From Metellina segmentata (taxonomy: Eukaryota; Arthropoda; Arachnida; Araneae; Tetragnathidae), in the NCBI GenBank assembly GCA_947359465.1, contig OX375881.1, positions 31,103,742-31,167,741 on the forward strand: a stretch of DNA of 64,000 nucleotides. The letters are read 5' to 3'. Position 1 is the stretch's first letter. Every line of letters starts with the position of its first letter. Below are positions 50,930 to 62,236 of the stretch, one piece after another. The position numbers were made by a program, and so were the translations under genes. Under the pieces are notes generated by a model. That model did not search any database and was not told the DNA's origin. It was given only the letters and a program-made list of their open reading frames with translations.

Positions 50930-51570
50930 TTTATCTACTGTTCTTTTGTGGTTATTTTTTTATTATTATTTTTTCTTCGCTTCTTGTTTGTTTGGTTGTT
51001 TTAGGTGAGGTAAATTTTTTTTCCTTTGTCAACCTTGAATTCGGAAGATGAGCGAGTGTCGGATCTTTGTTTGGAACAGCACGGCTTCAATTATGTTTTA
51101 TTTTTTATTTTAAAAAGGAAGCAAGAAATGCTTTCTTTTCTATAGCGCGGAGTTATTCATTTCATCATTGAGTTGGCAACAGTGGAATTGTCCAATTTCT
51201 TGGAATTCATCGTGATGTAAGAAGTTTCCGATAACCATGAGTAACAGAGATGTTGTGTTGGTACAAAGCTATCCCCCCCCCCATTTCTATACGTTTGTGT
51301 CATTTTATTGCAAAAACTAATGGTTTCCGCAGTTATCGGGTCTGTCTGTCTTCACATTCATAGCTTAAGGTTTAAATAAGGGTAGCGGTCTCTAGCACGG
51401 ATATCTAAAGAGGCGGCATTTCAGAAATATTTTTGATTTTTCTTGGATAAACAATTGTTTATTTTATTTTTTTGCAAAATTTGTCCAAGTTACAGAAGCA
51501 TTTTCTAGCATTGCACGTGTTCCATAGCTAGAGTTAATCCATATCTAAGAGGCTTCAACATTTTAATGGC
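50930..51570. other. Unannotated AT-rich sequence
   Basis: T-rich low-complexity patches and a C run at 51270-51279. Nothing identified. Confidence 0.35.
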
Positions 51571-51573
51571 GGT

Positions 51574-51727
51574 ATGTAGGTATTTAACTAACGTCGCACT
51601 GGAGAAATTCAACGGGCTATTGGACTTTCCTGGATCAACCCCCGAAGCGAAAGATGCAAGGACAACGCTAACTAATTTTGGACAATGGTCAAAAGAGGTC
51701 AAACCTAAGCTGACACCCCTCTCTCCA
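51574..51727 (-). mobile_element. SINE body fragment, inverted
   Basis: GTAGGTATTTAACTAACGTC, GCACTGGAGAAATTCAACGG, CTATTGGACTTTCCTGGATC, AGCTGACACCCCTCTCTCC. Confidence 0.65.
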
Positions 51728-51895
51728 TCTAAAGGGCGGTGCTTCAGCAATTTTTTAGATTTTTCATGGAAAATATGTTCGTTTTTTTCTTTTTCCTCCT
51801 AAATTTTGTCCAAATTACAGATATATGCTCTTCTATCATACATATCAACTGAATATTTTCTTGCACTCCATCTTATTAAAAGTCAACCCTTCCTT

Positions 51896-52350
51896 TCACG
51901 TTGCCTTTGAAATCGTGTTACTATTTAGAAAGACAGATAAAACGAGACAGTGAAAATTTTCATTTACAAAATTTTGGTATGTAGGTGAATTAACGTCACA
52001 CTGGAGCAACACAACGTGCTATCTGCGACCGTGAGGGGTCAATCCCTCGTCATTTTGAACCAGTGAGATGACGAGGTCAATACCTTGTTGGGCTGCACCT
52101 ATCCAAACTTCCACACCTTTCCAACTTGAGGAAATTTGAGGCCAAGACAGATATAAAGTGCACCACCTACACAATGGTATTTGGTGACCTCAATAGGGAA
52201 TTTTATCCATTAGGTCTGTCAGACCGTTTGGAGAGTGGGGTGTCAGCGCAGGTGTTGCCTCGTCATCTGACCGCAATTCAAAATTTGTGTGCTATAGTAC
52301 GACTGTGTGCCGTTGTGTTGCTCCAGTACGACGTCAATTAAAATACCTAC
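51896..52350. repeat. Composite SINE block, duplicate of 26043-26440
   Basis: Flank TTTGAAATCGTGTTACTATT, ACAAAATTTTGGTATGTAGG, inverted SINE GTGAATTAACGTCACACTGG to CACCACCTACACAATGG, then forward fragment GTTTGGAGAGTGGGGTGTC to CAGTACGACGTCAATTAAAA. The order matches the 26-kb copy. Confidence 0.75.
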
Positions 52351-52554
52351 CTACCAACCAAAAGAGACCGTGACTTTTACGCTTGACCTTTACCTTCAAA
52401 AATAGTCTAGTTGAAGAAGCTAAGAACCAGATGCAGTGTTCTCAAATGGGTTTGTGGTTTCCACCATCGTCAGGCCAGTGTCTATGGTAATGTCATGTTT
52501 CGGTACAGAATGTACAGCATGGTTTCTATGAATTAAAAAGGTTATGATCTTTGA

Positions 52555-52574
52555 ATATATATATATATATATAT
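52555..52574. repeat. Short (AT)n run
   Basis: About ten TA dinucleotides. Confidence 0.9.
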
Positions 52575-52579
52575 TTCCT

Positions 52580-53730
52580 GTCTTCAGACCAATCTGTAGC
52601 CATGAAAATTGGCACACAGGTAGTCCTGAAAGTTCCCCACGACGTGCGAATGTTAAAATCTAAAGTTTGTTTTTCTGCAATAATTGGACATAGATAAGGA
52701 AACCCGTTCTACAGGGTTTGTGTGTTTGAGTTAACACAGGGAAATGTCGCGGTCATATTTGAAACCCGAGAAACGTCGGGTTATTCAGCTAGTCGTTTAT
52801 AAACACTGTTATTGTGCGTTTTTTGTGTTTGAAATTCTAGAAGTGCTTACCAAACTAAGCTGTACGAACACTATAATATCTGTAACCAAATACTAGCAAC
52901 TGGCAGACTTGAATATTACAGATTATATCATTCATATATCGTTTTTCAACTTGGCACCCAGTTAACCTGAAATTGAACATTATGTATGCGAACTCTTGAC
53001 TACTCAATATTTATTGGCTGAGGTATCTACAAAAAAAAAGGGAGATCAATTAATTACCTAATGTTTTTGATATATTAGGATATAGGCAGTCAACTCCTAT
53101 GGGTTATAACCCTTTGAACAAACCCTCAATATTTTTTATGGATGAAGACTGCGCCTTCGTCATTTAAGGAATGGTTAATACAAATGGATAGTGATAAATA
53201 TCAAGGTTGGACATAACTGTGACTGTCTCATGCGAGTTTTGTGGCCCCTTACAATAATAAAACAATAAAACACAGTGGCTCCTTACAATAAATGAACAAT
53301 AAAATGTATGTAAGATGTATGGTTAAACTAAAACCGATCATTGTCCAAAAATAATTATTTTATTTCAGTTTTTGTTACAAAATTATTAGGACCTAACCTA
53401 AAAAAGGTCAATGTCCAAAAAAGTAATTATTTTATCTCATTTCTTATAACAAAACATCAAGTTAGAAAGTTATTGAAAAACATAAAAATAAAATATTCTG
53501 ATTCTATCAAACCATTTTGTTACGAAAATATTTAAAAATTACATTTACTTGTGGATGCTTTGGGAATGCTGTCCATTTTAGCAGTTAGCTGCCGAAAGTT
53601 TGGTTCCTGACTTGTTAGGGCAGTACGTACTTTCTCATTGTTTGTTTTGTTATGAAAGATCAAATTAATGGCACTTTTAAATATTCCTTCCTAAAATGTG
53701 GCTTCCAAAGGAGGTGTAGATGACCACCCA
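52580..53730. other. Unannotated AT-rich sequence
   Basis: A small repeat (ATTGTCCAAAAATAATTATT, ATTTCAGTTTTTGTTACAAA and its echo at 53408-53460) lies at 53339-53460. TGGCACACAGGTAGTCCTGA at 52611-52630 also resembles 3746-3765 (TGGCATACAGGTAGTCCTGA), a dispersed fragment. Confidence 0.4.

Positions 53731-53732
<2 letters not shown>

Positions 53733-53776
<44 letters not shown>
53733..53776. repeat. (AT)n microsatellite
   Basis: About 22 uninterrupted AT dinucleotides. Confidence 0.98.
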
Positions 53777-53779
<3 letters not shown>

Positions 53780-53807
53780 TCTAACTTTTCATTCCTAATT
53801 ACGAGTT

Positions 53808-54185
53808 GTTGGCAGCGCAGATCCGATTCTTCCCTTGGTACACTTCTCTCATCTGTGTCAGTAAAACTTAGTGTGCAAGTCCATTACTTTATACTCTCTG
53901 TTGTAACTGGCACAGTATGGCAAAACGTGGCTTTTTGTGCCATAGAAACCTAACCAACTTCTCCCTCCATTGTCTTCGTCTTTTGACCACGGTTCAAAAT
54001 TACCAAGATTTTGTCCTCGCGATTGATCCCGGACCGTCGCCGATAACCTGTTTAGTTGCTCCAATACATAAATTCAACTACCAACCTTACCCTTATTGTA
54101 ACGTAAACAGGATATATTTTCTCTTCTGTATCAGTGAAACTTGCAACATGGTCAGATATGGCCCTTGCGCCACAACTCTCCCTCC
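53808..54185 (+). mobile_element. SINE fragments: type III, then shared body, then type III 3' part
   Basis: 53808-53945: GGCAGCGCAGATCCGATTCT, TGTCAGTAAAACTTAGTGTG, GTGCCATAG. 53960-54085: TTGACCACGGTTCAAAATTA, GATCCCGGACCGTCGCCGAT, TTGCTCCAATACATAAATTC. 54090-54185: TATCAGTGAAACTTGCAACA and GCCCTTGCGCCAC. Confidence 0.6.
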
Positions 54186-54191
54186 TAGTAA

Positions 54192-54492
54192 CTTACGGGC
54201 CACAGGAGCCCAGTTTCAAGAGTAAAGGATTAACAACAGGAGGGTTGTGAGTTCGAAGAGCTAGAGCCCGTCGTGTCAAAGGGGGATGGTATGAGCTTTA
54301 TCTGCCGTGGCCTCAAATGTCTCCTCCCCTTGTCCTTGTGAAGTGTGGAAGTTTCTAGAGCGGGGTACCAGCTCACGTGTTCTCCTCGTCATCTGACCGG
54401 GATTAAAAATTACGAGGCGTTGTCCTCGGATCTTTTCCTTTGGGACTGACCCCAGACGGTCGCCAAGTGCGATGTTAATTAGCTACCTACCT
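54192..54492 (+). mobile_element. SINE, type II head, adjoining the 21-bp array
   Basis: GGGCCACAGGAGCCCAGTTT, GGGTTGTGAGTTCGAAG, GGAAGTTTCTAGAGCGGGGT, GTTGTCCTCGGATCTTTTCC, GTGCGATGTTAATTAGCTAC and a CTACC tail. About 35 bp later a second SINE 3' end (GGCCCGTTATGTTGCTCCAG) begins the array. Confidence 0.8.
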
Positions 54493-54527
54493 TCCTCTTT
54501 GTAGGTAAGAGGTTGTAAGTAGGCCCG

Positions 54528-56005
54528 TTATGTTGCTCCAGTGCGACGTTAATTTGCTCCAGTGCAACGTTATGTTTATCTGCGACGTTAATTTGCACCA
54601 GTGCCACGTTATGTTGCTCCAGTTCGACGTTATGTTGCTCCAGTACGACGTCTATTTGCATCAGTGGCACGTTATGTTGCTCCAGTTCGACGTTAATTTG
54701 CACCAGTACCACTTCATGTTGCTCCAGTTCAACGTTAATTTGCTCCAGAGCGACGTTATGTTTATCTGCGACGTTAATTTGCACCAGAGCGACGTTATGT
54801 TGCTCCAGTTCGACGTTAATTTATTCTAGTTCGACATTAATTTGCTCCAGTGCGGCGTTATGTTGCTCCAGTTCGACTTCAATTTATTCTAGTTCGACAT
54901 TAATTTGCTCCAGTGCCACGTTATGTTGCTTCAGTGCGACGTTATGTTGCTCCAGTTCGACTTTAATTTATTCTAGTTCGACATTAATTTGCTCCAGTGC
55001 GGCGTTATGTTGCTCCAGTTCGACTTTAATTTATTCTAGTTCGACATTAATTTGCTCCAGTGCCACGTTATGTTGCTTCAGTGCGACGTTATGTTGCTCC
55101 AGTACGACGTTTATTTGCATCAGTGCCACGTTATGTTGCTCCAGTTCGACGTTAATTTGCTCCAGTGCGACGTTATGTTTATCCGCGACGTTAATTTGCA
55201 CCAGTGCCACGTTATGTTGCTCCAGTGCGACGTTATGTTGCTCCAGTGCGACGTTATGTTGCTCCAGTATGACGTTTATTTGCATCAGTGCCACGTTATG
55301 TTGCTCCAGTTCGACGTTAATTTGCACCAGTACCACTTCATGTTGCTCCAGTTCAACGTTAATTTGCTCCAGTGCGACGTTATGTTTATCTGCGACGTTA
55401 ATTTGCATTAGAGCGACGTTATGTTGCTCCAGTTCGACGTTAATTTATTCCAGTTCGACATTAATTTGCTCCAGTGCGGCGTTATGTTGCTCCAGTTCGA
55501 CGTTAATTTATTCTAGTTCGACATTAATTTGCTCCAGTGCCACGTTATGTTGCTTCAGTGCGACGTTATGTTGCTCCAGTACGACGTTTATTTGCATCAG
55601 TGCCACGTTATGTTGCTCCAGTTCGACGTTAATTTGCTCCAGTGCGATGTTAATTTGCTCCAGTGCGACGTTGTTTATCTGCGACGTTAATTTGCACCAG
55701 TGCCACGTTATGTTGCTCCAGTGCGACGTTATGTTGCTCCAGTATGACGTTTATTTGCATCAGTGCCATGTTATGTTGCTCCAGTTCGACGTTAATTTGC
55801 ACCAGTACCACTTCATGTTGCTCCAGTTCAACGTTAATTTGCTCCAGTGCGACGTTATGTTTATCTGCGACGTTAATTTGCACCAGTGCGACGTTATGTT
55901 GCTCCAATTCGATGTTAATTTGCTCCTGTGCGACGTTATGTTTCTCCAGTTCGATGTTAATTTGCTCCAGTGCGACGTTAATTTGCTCCAGTGCGACATA
56001 CCTAC
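54528..56005 (+). repeat. 21-bp tandem array amplified from a SINE 3' end
   Basis: About 1.48 kb of units such as TTGCTCCAGTGCGACGTTAT and TTGCTCCAGTTCGACGTTAAT (21 bp), with variants TTGCACCAGTGCCACG, TTGCATCAG and an 18-bp TTTATCTGCGACGTTAAT. The unit equals the SINE 3' sequence GTTGCTCCAGTGCGACGTTAATT. Higher-order repetition is visible: CACCAGTACCACTTCATG recurs at 54701, 55325 and 55800. Because 21 is a multiple of three, all frames stay open for long stretches (up to 256 codons). Confidence 0.93.
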
Positions 56006-56039
56006 AGTAACTTATGACCCCGTTTTCACTGGTACTTGA

Positions 56040-56734
56040 GGATCTTACCTTTAAGGAATGTCGCCAATATCTTGTTGTATTGTTCCAGTGCAGCGTTACC
56101 TGCCTACCTAGTCACTTCCCAAGTTGCCGCCAGTGTTAGACAGCCTTGCTGTTAGCAAGTTCTTCAACCCCACAGTCAATATGTATTTACATCTAGAACA
56201 ACCAAAACCTCCCCGTCAAAGCGTTTAAAATTATTAGAAGCTCAACGCCAATCATGGTTAACAGTTCCGCCCTTTAATTACCGAAGTAGCGCGTGTCAAT
56301 GCAGAGACACCGTCCACATACAGCTCGCCACTCTTTTCGAGACAAAGTTTTTTTTTTGTGTATGCCTTCCTCGTCGAGGCGAGTCAGATAAATCCTTTTT
56401 CGCCCGGTGCCACACCTCGTATTTCAACCACACCTAATCACCGCATCCGTTTACATGGAACAATGAGAAAAGTGTTATTGATCTCGAGAGTGTCAGAAAT
56501 CGGGAAAAAGACGGTCGGGATTCCTTATCCGAACGGATGCAAGCGCGCTTTTAGAGGAATTGTCCGGATGGTACGGGCGGACCGGATCCTATTCCGGCAG
56601 TAATCCCGGATAAACACATTCCCCTCACTCATACGTAACGGTTAAAATAACTTTGGGATCGAATCTCAAATCAAAGGTTTTGTTCCACATTACCTCACGT
56701 ACAACGCATATTACGTTTCGTAGTAGTACGAATA
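56040..56734. other. Unannotated sequence; GC-richer part at 56270-56620
   Basis: The start (56040-56110) still contains a SINE 3' piece (GCCAATATCTTGTTGTATTG, TTCCAGTGCAGCGTTACC). The 81-residue plus ORF at 56358-56603 is unrecognised; codon-like composition but no domain or splice context I can defend. Confidence 0.35.
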
Positions 56735-57045
56735 ATTCATTAACGTCAAACTGGAACAACGCAACGGTCTATTGGAAACGGTCTGGGATTAATACCGAAG
56801 GGAAAGAATCGGGGACAACACCGCGTAACTCGGAACGACTGTCAGATGACGACGTCGACACCTGAGCTGGCACTCCACTCTCAAAACTTACACATCACTC
56901 CGATGTGAGAACCTCTTAGGCCCGACAGATTTAACATGCACCAGCCGCCATGTACATGTCGGTGTTTGATTGGATTCGAACTCGCAACCCTTCGGTTTCT
57001 AATCCGTTGTTCTTCCACTGTACTTCCGCAGCCCTTGGTATTGCG
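56735..57045 (-). mobile_element. SINE, type II head, inverted
   Basis: TTAACGTCAAACTGGAACAA, GAACGACTGTCAGATGACGA, CACCTGAGCTGGCACTCCAC, GATTTAACATGCACCAGCCG, head ATTCGAACTCGCAACCC...CCGCAGCCCTTGG. Confidence 0.8.
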
Positions 57046-57049
57046 ATAG

Positions 57050-57420
57050 AAGGAAATGGATATGATTGCATAGAAAAGTGTATCGCTACAAACCATGAAA
57101 TATTTCAAATTGGCATTTCATTTGATTTCTTATTGCTAGGTATTCTTTGTAGATTTCAATTCAAAATTTCATAATTTCTCCTCGAACTATGTTCATAAAT
57201 ATAATAGGTTGAAATTTTCTGCTATTCAGTTGACTCATTTCCTGTTCATTTCATTCCCATTCCTGTGCAATGACTGGTGCTATTTCAAAGAAAAACAATC
57301 AAGTTTGAAATGTCTTATAAAATTGACTATAACATATCGACGGCTTACAAGTGAAACACACAAAGTTTGAAGACATGAGTTCTTTAGCTTTTCTAGACTG
57401 GAATGTGATATCACTTAAGC
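57050..57420. other. Unannotated AT-rich sequence
   Basis: Nothing identified. Confidence 0.35.
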
Positions 57421-57425
57421 TGGGC

Positions 57426-57857
57426 AAATCCTCTAATAAGTCATTTTTCTTTGAGTGAAGGCTATATTTCGTCTTGAGAAGCACATTTAGTGAATAGATT
57501 TTTCTCCCCCCCCTCAGAACTAGCTTGATTTAGTGTTTATGCATAAACCGATGATGTAACTATGGCAGCTCTAAGGGCTCTTCAAAGCAGTTTTAGAAAG
57601 TATTCTGATTAAGAGAAATATATAGTCTGACAAAAATCTGGTAAATCCTCTAATAAGTCATTTTTCTTTGAGTAAAGGCTATATTTCGTCTTGAGAAGCA
57701 CATTTAGTGAATAGATTTTTCTCATTTCCCCCCTCAGAACTAGCTTGATTTAGTGTTTACGCATAAACCGATGATGTAACTATGGCAGCTCCTAAGGGCT
57801 CTTCAAAGCAGTTTAAGAAAGTTTTCTGATTAAGAGAAATATATAGTCTGACAAAAC
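57426..57857. repeat. Two-copy tandem duplication, 217-bp period
   Basis: AAATCCTCTAATAAGTCATT begins at 57426 and again at 57643. The following 210 bp are nearly identical (CGATGATGTAACTATGGCAG, GATTAAGAGAAATATATAGT), differing by small indels, so it is recent. Confidence 0.92.
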
Positions 57858-58034
57858 GTCGGAAACTAACATGAAAATTAGAACATCCAGTCAAATAAAA
57901 TAAGATGCATTCCGTACTAAGCATGTATACCAGAGGTTCCCAAACTTTTCAGTCCAACCCTTAAGAAAGATATCTATAGTATTCTTTAAAAATCTACATA
58001 GAATGTGGTGTATAGAATTCTATAGAATTATATC

Positions 58035-58255
58035 CCATATCTCTATAAAGTTACCTGTATAGAAAGTCTATAGAAATCTCTATAGAAAATGTCTGTAGAT
58101 ACCTGTATAGAAAATGTTTGTCGAAACCTCTATAGGAAATGTCTGTAGATACCTCTATAGCAAATTTTTGTAGAATTTTGTAGTCTATAAAGATAGAAAA
58201 TGTCTTGAAACCTCTATAGAAAATGTCTAGATACCTCCATAGAATATGCTTCTTC
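58035..58255. repeat. Minisatellite, about 25-bp unit
   Basis: Units like CTATAGAAAATGTCTGTAGA then TACCT recur about eight times with drift. The 82-residue minus ORF (repeating FSIEVSTDISYR-like words) follows from the periodicity. Confidence 0.85.
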
Positions 58256-58259
58256 ATGA

Positions 58260-58685
58260 CTGCAAAATTGACATAACTGTAGACTCCATCACAGGGCACT
58301 TTTTAGCATGCAGAATCGTGTATTAACAATATTTCTACACATAAATCTAGAACTTCGTTCTTTGGGCTATGTTGGTACTGAAGCCGGATACTATGCACTC
58401 CGACTTTGAAGAAATATCAAAGGAAATATATGGATCATCAGTCACGAGGAAATACTTAAGTGAAGTGAAGTTTCTCAATTTTAGAACATTCGTCGGCTTA
58501 GAGCATAAATTCGTTAACTGTAAATACAAAAATTTTGTATTACGACTACAATTATTTAAAAACCAACTACTAGTTTTTAGGTAAAAAAAGTAAAAAAATA
58601 TATTTTTTTTAAAGTAATAATTTTTTAATATAAATAATAATTTTTTAATATAAATAAAAATTTTAATATTAGTAAATAATTTTTT
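58260..58685. other. Unannotated AT-rich sequence
   Basis: 58595-58685 is almost pure A/T with TAATTTTTTAATATAAATAA direct repeats. Confidence 0.4.
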
Positions 58686-58689
58686 CTTT

Positions 58690-58771
58690 GGATATTTCGC
58701 TTCGGGAGTGATCCCTAAAAGTAAATAATAGTCCGTTGTGTTGCACTAGATGTGACGTTAATTAACTACCT
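58690..58771 (+). mobile_element. SINE 3' fragment
   Basis: TTCGCTTCGGGAGTGATCCC, ATAGTCCGTTGTGTTGCACT, GTGACGTTAATTAACTACCT. Confidence 0.7.
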
Positions 58772-58774
58772 ACT

Positions 58775-60149
58775 ACAGTTGATGAGCGAAGATATAATAC
58801 AGATACGAAGATATAATAAACATTTAAAATAATCATTTTTAGAACAGTAACGTTTTACAGAATATAAAAAAAGGAGACAATAATAGAAGATATAGTTTAC
58901 TTTTTTTTAGTTTTTTCCTCTACTTTGACTAGTGAAATCTTAAACGGACTTCACCCCTTGAAATGATTACACGCATCCCTGAAGATCATCAGACCACACT
59001 TTGCAAACCACCTGATGCATACAATGCAAAAAAATTCTTAATTTCAGTTATATCGTCGGCAAAAGTGTAAAACCACACACGTCACAAAAAAATTGGATTT
59101 CGAGTTGTCCCGTAAACATGCGCAGTAAAATCATCTGCATCTGTCTAGTCAATTTTTAGTTTTTTCAACTGAATAGTATATTAAATGTACTATCGAAATC
59201 AATTTTTTTCAACTGACGTGGTTTCACTTTTGCTAACGATATTATTCTTTCCAACCGATCATAAAATTTTAAAAACCAGACATTGGAAATCACGTGATAA
59301 GCTTTTGCTTTGACTAGTAGTTATGAAGCGGCTTTATTCGAAAGAAACATTCTCTAAATAAAAGTGCATTCGATAAATCTCTAACATGCATTTAGAGCAC
59401 CAGACAGAGAATGAGAAATTAATAATTCTGTCAGTTGATTCAACATCAAACAAAATCATCTACTCACTCAAAACTCTTCGTGTTCAGAATCGTAATAAAA
59501 AATTAACCGTGTTGAGAATTGTGATTGTTGCAAACATTTTCCTGCATTTCACGTTTTAGAACAATCGAAACAACAATGAAACTGCCCACTCATTTATATT
59601 GTCTTTCGATAATCCGTTAGAAGTCAACCTCTATTATGTGTAGGAAACCGAAAAACCAATGAAAAGTTTTTAGCTGGATAATAATGTAATAGCAGAACAA
59701 ATAGCTTCCCTCACCTGCATTCTACAGGACGTTTAAAAGAAACAAATCACTGAACACACAGTGAAATAAAATACGCCGCAGTTACAATTTGATTAATTAC
59801 AATTTTAAAACAAAGTTGTGTTGAGTAATTCTAATAAGGATAGAGAAATGTATTAATTCCACTAAAAAAATGACAGTTTTTATACATTAATCACGTATAT
59901 GATTTAAGTTCTTTGTATTTAATGGCGCGAGGGCCATATTTGACCATGTTGCGCCAAATACAAGAAAGAAAATGTCAAGTAATGGACATACTCACATACA
60001 AGACAGGTATGTATTTTAACCTTTTGACTATACGGCTATAGATATAACTGACGCGATTCTTTCTTGGCGCGATTCTAATAACATTCCAGGTACAACTGCT
60101 GCAGTCTTGATTTCTCCTTGGCGCTATCAAGATACAACCGAAGTCGGAA
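58775..60149. other. Unannotated sequence; type III SINE piece at 59925-60000
   Basis: 59925-60000 (GGCGCGAGGGCCATATTTGA, CATGTTGCGCCAAATACAAG) matches 48450-48515. The rest is AT-rich with no element. Confidence 0.4.
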
Positions 60150-60270
60150 TGTCAAATAACGTCGCACTGCAGCAACGTTACTATTGGTGACGGTCTGGGA
60201 TCAATCCCAAAAGGGAAAGATCCAAGAACAACACCACATAGTTTTGAACCACGGTCAGATAACGAGGATC
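60150..60270 (-). mobile_element. SINE body fragment, inverted
   Basis: AATAACGTCGCACTGCAGCA, GGTGACGGTCTGGGATCAAT, TTTTGAACCACGGTCAGATA. Confidence 0.7.
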
Positions 60271-60394
60271 ATTCTTGGGATGTTATTGAGAAGAAACAAA
60301 TTTCGCGACTTATTTGTATAAAATAGCATGCATCCTAAGTGTTTCAAATTATTTCATCATTTTCAAAATTACACGTTCATTAAGTATGTAAGTA

Positions 60395-60685
60395 GGTATT
60401 TTAATTAACGTCGTACCAGAACAACATCTCGGGCTATTGACGACGGTCCGGGATCAATCTCAACGAGAAAGATCCGCGGACACCACGTAATTTTGAACCG
60501 CGGTCGGATGACGAGATAACATCTGAACTGGAACCCCACTTTAAAGCTACGCTAATGTGGGGACATTTGAAGCCACCACTCATTTAACGTGCACCAGCCT
60601 CCTTTGCACACGACGGTCTTCGGTTAGATTCTAACTCGCATCCCACCTATTGCTCTCCCGACCAGGTTACCTCGACCCTACACAA
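60395..60685 (-). mobile_element. SINE, type II head, inverted
   Basis: GGTATTTTAATTAACGTCGT, GACGACGGTCCGGGATCAAT, GAACCGCGGTCGGATGACGA, CATTTAACGTGCACCAGCC, head ATTCTAACTCGCATCCC...TACCTCGACCC. Confidence 0.8.
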
Positions 60686-60689
60686 GACG

Positions 60690-61085
60690 ACAGAAAACAG
60701 AAGAAACACCCACGGAGGAATGAAGCCTATTCCGCCTATAACTCGCAGGTTGTTAGCTCAGTGGGCAAATACCCTGAAACAAGTCAACCCACACGATTTA
60801 AAGAAACTAAAGCGTCAATTCCATGAAATCCAGAAGAACTAAAATAATTACGACTGGATATAAATATAGCAATAATACACGTAGGAATTTTTATTAAGAG
60901 TCAAATATACGTGGACATCACATATCGGACACTGTATTTCAACACAAGTATTAGAGTTTAATGGGTTCAAACTATTCAAAGAAGTCTTTTTGCAAGATAT
61001 TCCACAAACAACTACATGTTAAAAAATGAATATTTTAATGGCGAGGTTTTTGGCAGTAGGTAAAACTAACATATTTTTTGTGGTT
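60690..61085. other. Unannotated sequence
   Basis: 60745-60790 (GCAGGTTGTTAGCTCAGTGG) looks like a tRNA A-box region but no B box or cloverleaf follows. Confidence 0.3.
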
Positions 61086-61088
61086 ATT

Positions 61089-62236
61089 GTGTTAAACATA
61101 CGGATATAAAATTTTTTACATGCTGTTTTAAACACGTCAAATAATTCGAAAATGGAACGTAAATGTAATAATTAGATAATATGTAAATATTTGGAAAATA
61201 TTCTCAGAATAGTCTCGTATGAGTATTTTCAGTTCATTTCTCGAAAACAACGAACCACCATAAGCCGAAAATACCGGCGTGTTTGCACTGCCAAATAAAT
61301 CGTACGTTTCCCAAATCGAATGCATTCGAAAAACCTATTTCGTCGTCGACATCTTTCTAAGTTAATTATTTTGGTGTTAAACATACGGATATAAACTGTC
61401 TACATACTGTTTTAAATACATCAAATAATTCAGAAATAATTCGAAAATGCAATGTTAGTGTAATAATGTGATAATGTGTAAACACTTGGAGAATAGTCTC
61501 GTTGTCGGTGAGTATTTTCAGCTTATATTTCGAAAACAACCAGCCCCTGCAAGGCGAAAATATAGGCGTGTTCGTACTGCCAAATAAATCGAATAACTTC
61601 CGAATCGAATACATTCGTAAAGATAGCGAACTACTTCGTCGTCGCCATCTTTCTAAGTTGATTATTTTAGTGTTAAACATACGGATATAAACTGTTTACA
61701 TACTGTTTTCAACACATCAAATAATTCAGAAATAATTCGAAAATGCAATGTTAGTGTAATAATTTGATCTCGGTGAGTATTTTCAGCTCATATCTCGAAA
61801 TCAACCAGCCACTGCAAGCCGAAAATACAAGCGTGTTCGTACTGCCAAATAAATCGAATAACTTCCGAATCGAATACATTCGTAAAGATAGCGAACTACT
61901 TCATCGTCGCCATCTTTCTAAGTTAATTATTTTAGTGTTAAGCATACGGATATAAACTGTCTACATACTGTTTTAAACACATCAAATAATTCAGAAATAA
62001 TTCGAAAATGCAATGTAAGTGTAATAATTTGATAATGTGTGAACACTTGGAGAATATTCTCAGAATAGTCTCGTTGTCGGTGAGTATTTTCAGCAAATAT
62101 TTCGAAAACAACCAGCCACTGCAAGCCGAAAATATAGGCGTGTTCGTACTGTCAAATAAATCGAACGTTTTCCGAATCGAATACATTCGAAAAGATAAGC
62201 GAACTACTTCGTCCGTCGCCATCTTTCAAAAGAAGC
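61089..62236. repeat. Tandem repeat of about 285 bp, four copies
   Basis: GTGTTAAACATACGGATATA starts near 61089, 61374, 61670 and 61935 (spacings 285, 296 and 265; the third copy has an internal deletion). Each unit has TCGGTGAGTATTTTCAGC or a variant, and CGTGTTCGTACTGCCAAATA. Except in the first (CGACATC), each ends in CGCCATCTTT, i.e. AAAGATGGCG on the minus strand. Its ORFs on both strands drift freely in amino-acid sequence between copies. Confidence 0.88.

Noticed and set aside
54528..56005. Possible CRISPR-like array (regular short repeats)
   Set aside because: Repeats are contiguous without unique spacers, and the genome is eukaryotic.
54479..56039. Overlapping repetitive ORFs on both strands (up to 256 codons; LLQCDVNL-like, VALEQIN-like and CSSSTLI-like repeats)
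   Set aside because: They follow from the 21-bp period of a SINE-tail array. All frames are open, no start or splice context stands out, and units vary without amino-acid constraint.
61137..62222. Family of related ORFs (MYSIRKLFDLFGSTNTP-like on minus; FVLPNKSNNFRIEYIRKD-like on plus)
   Set aside because: They recur because the 285-bp unit is repeated; copies differ by many radical substitutions and early stops, so no sign of coding constraint.
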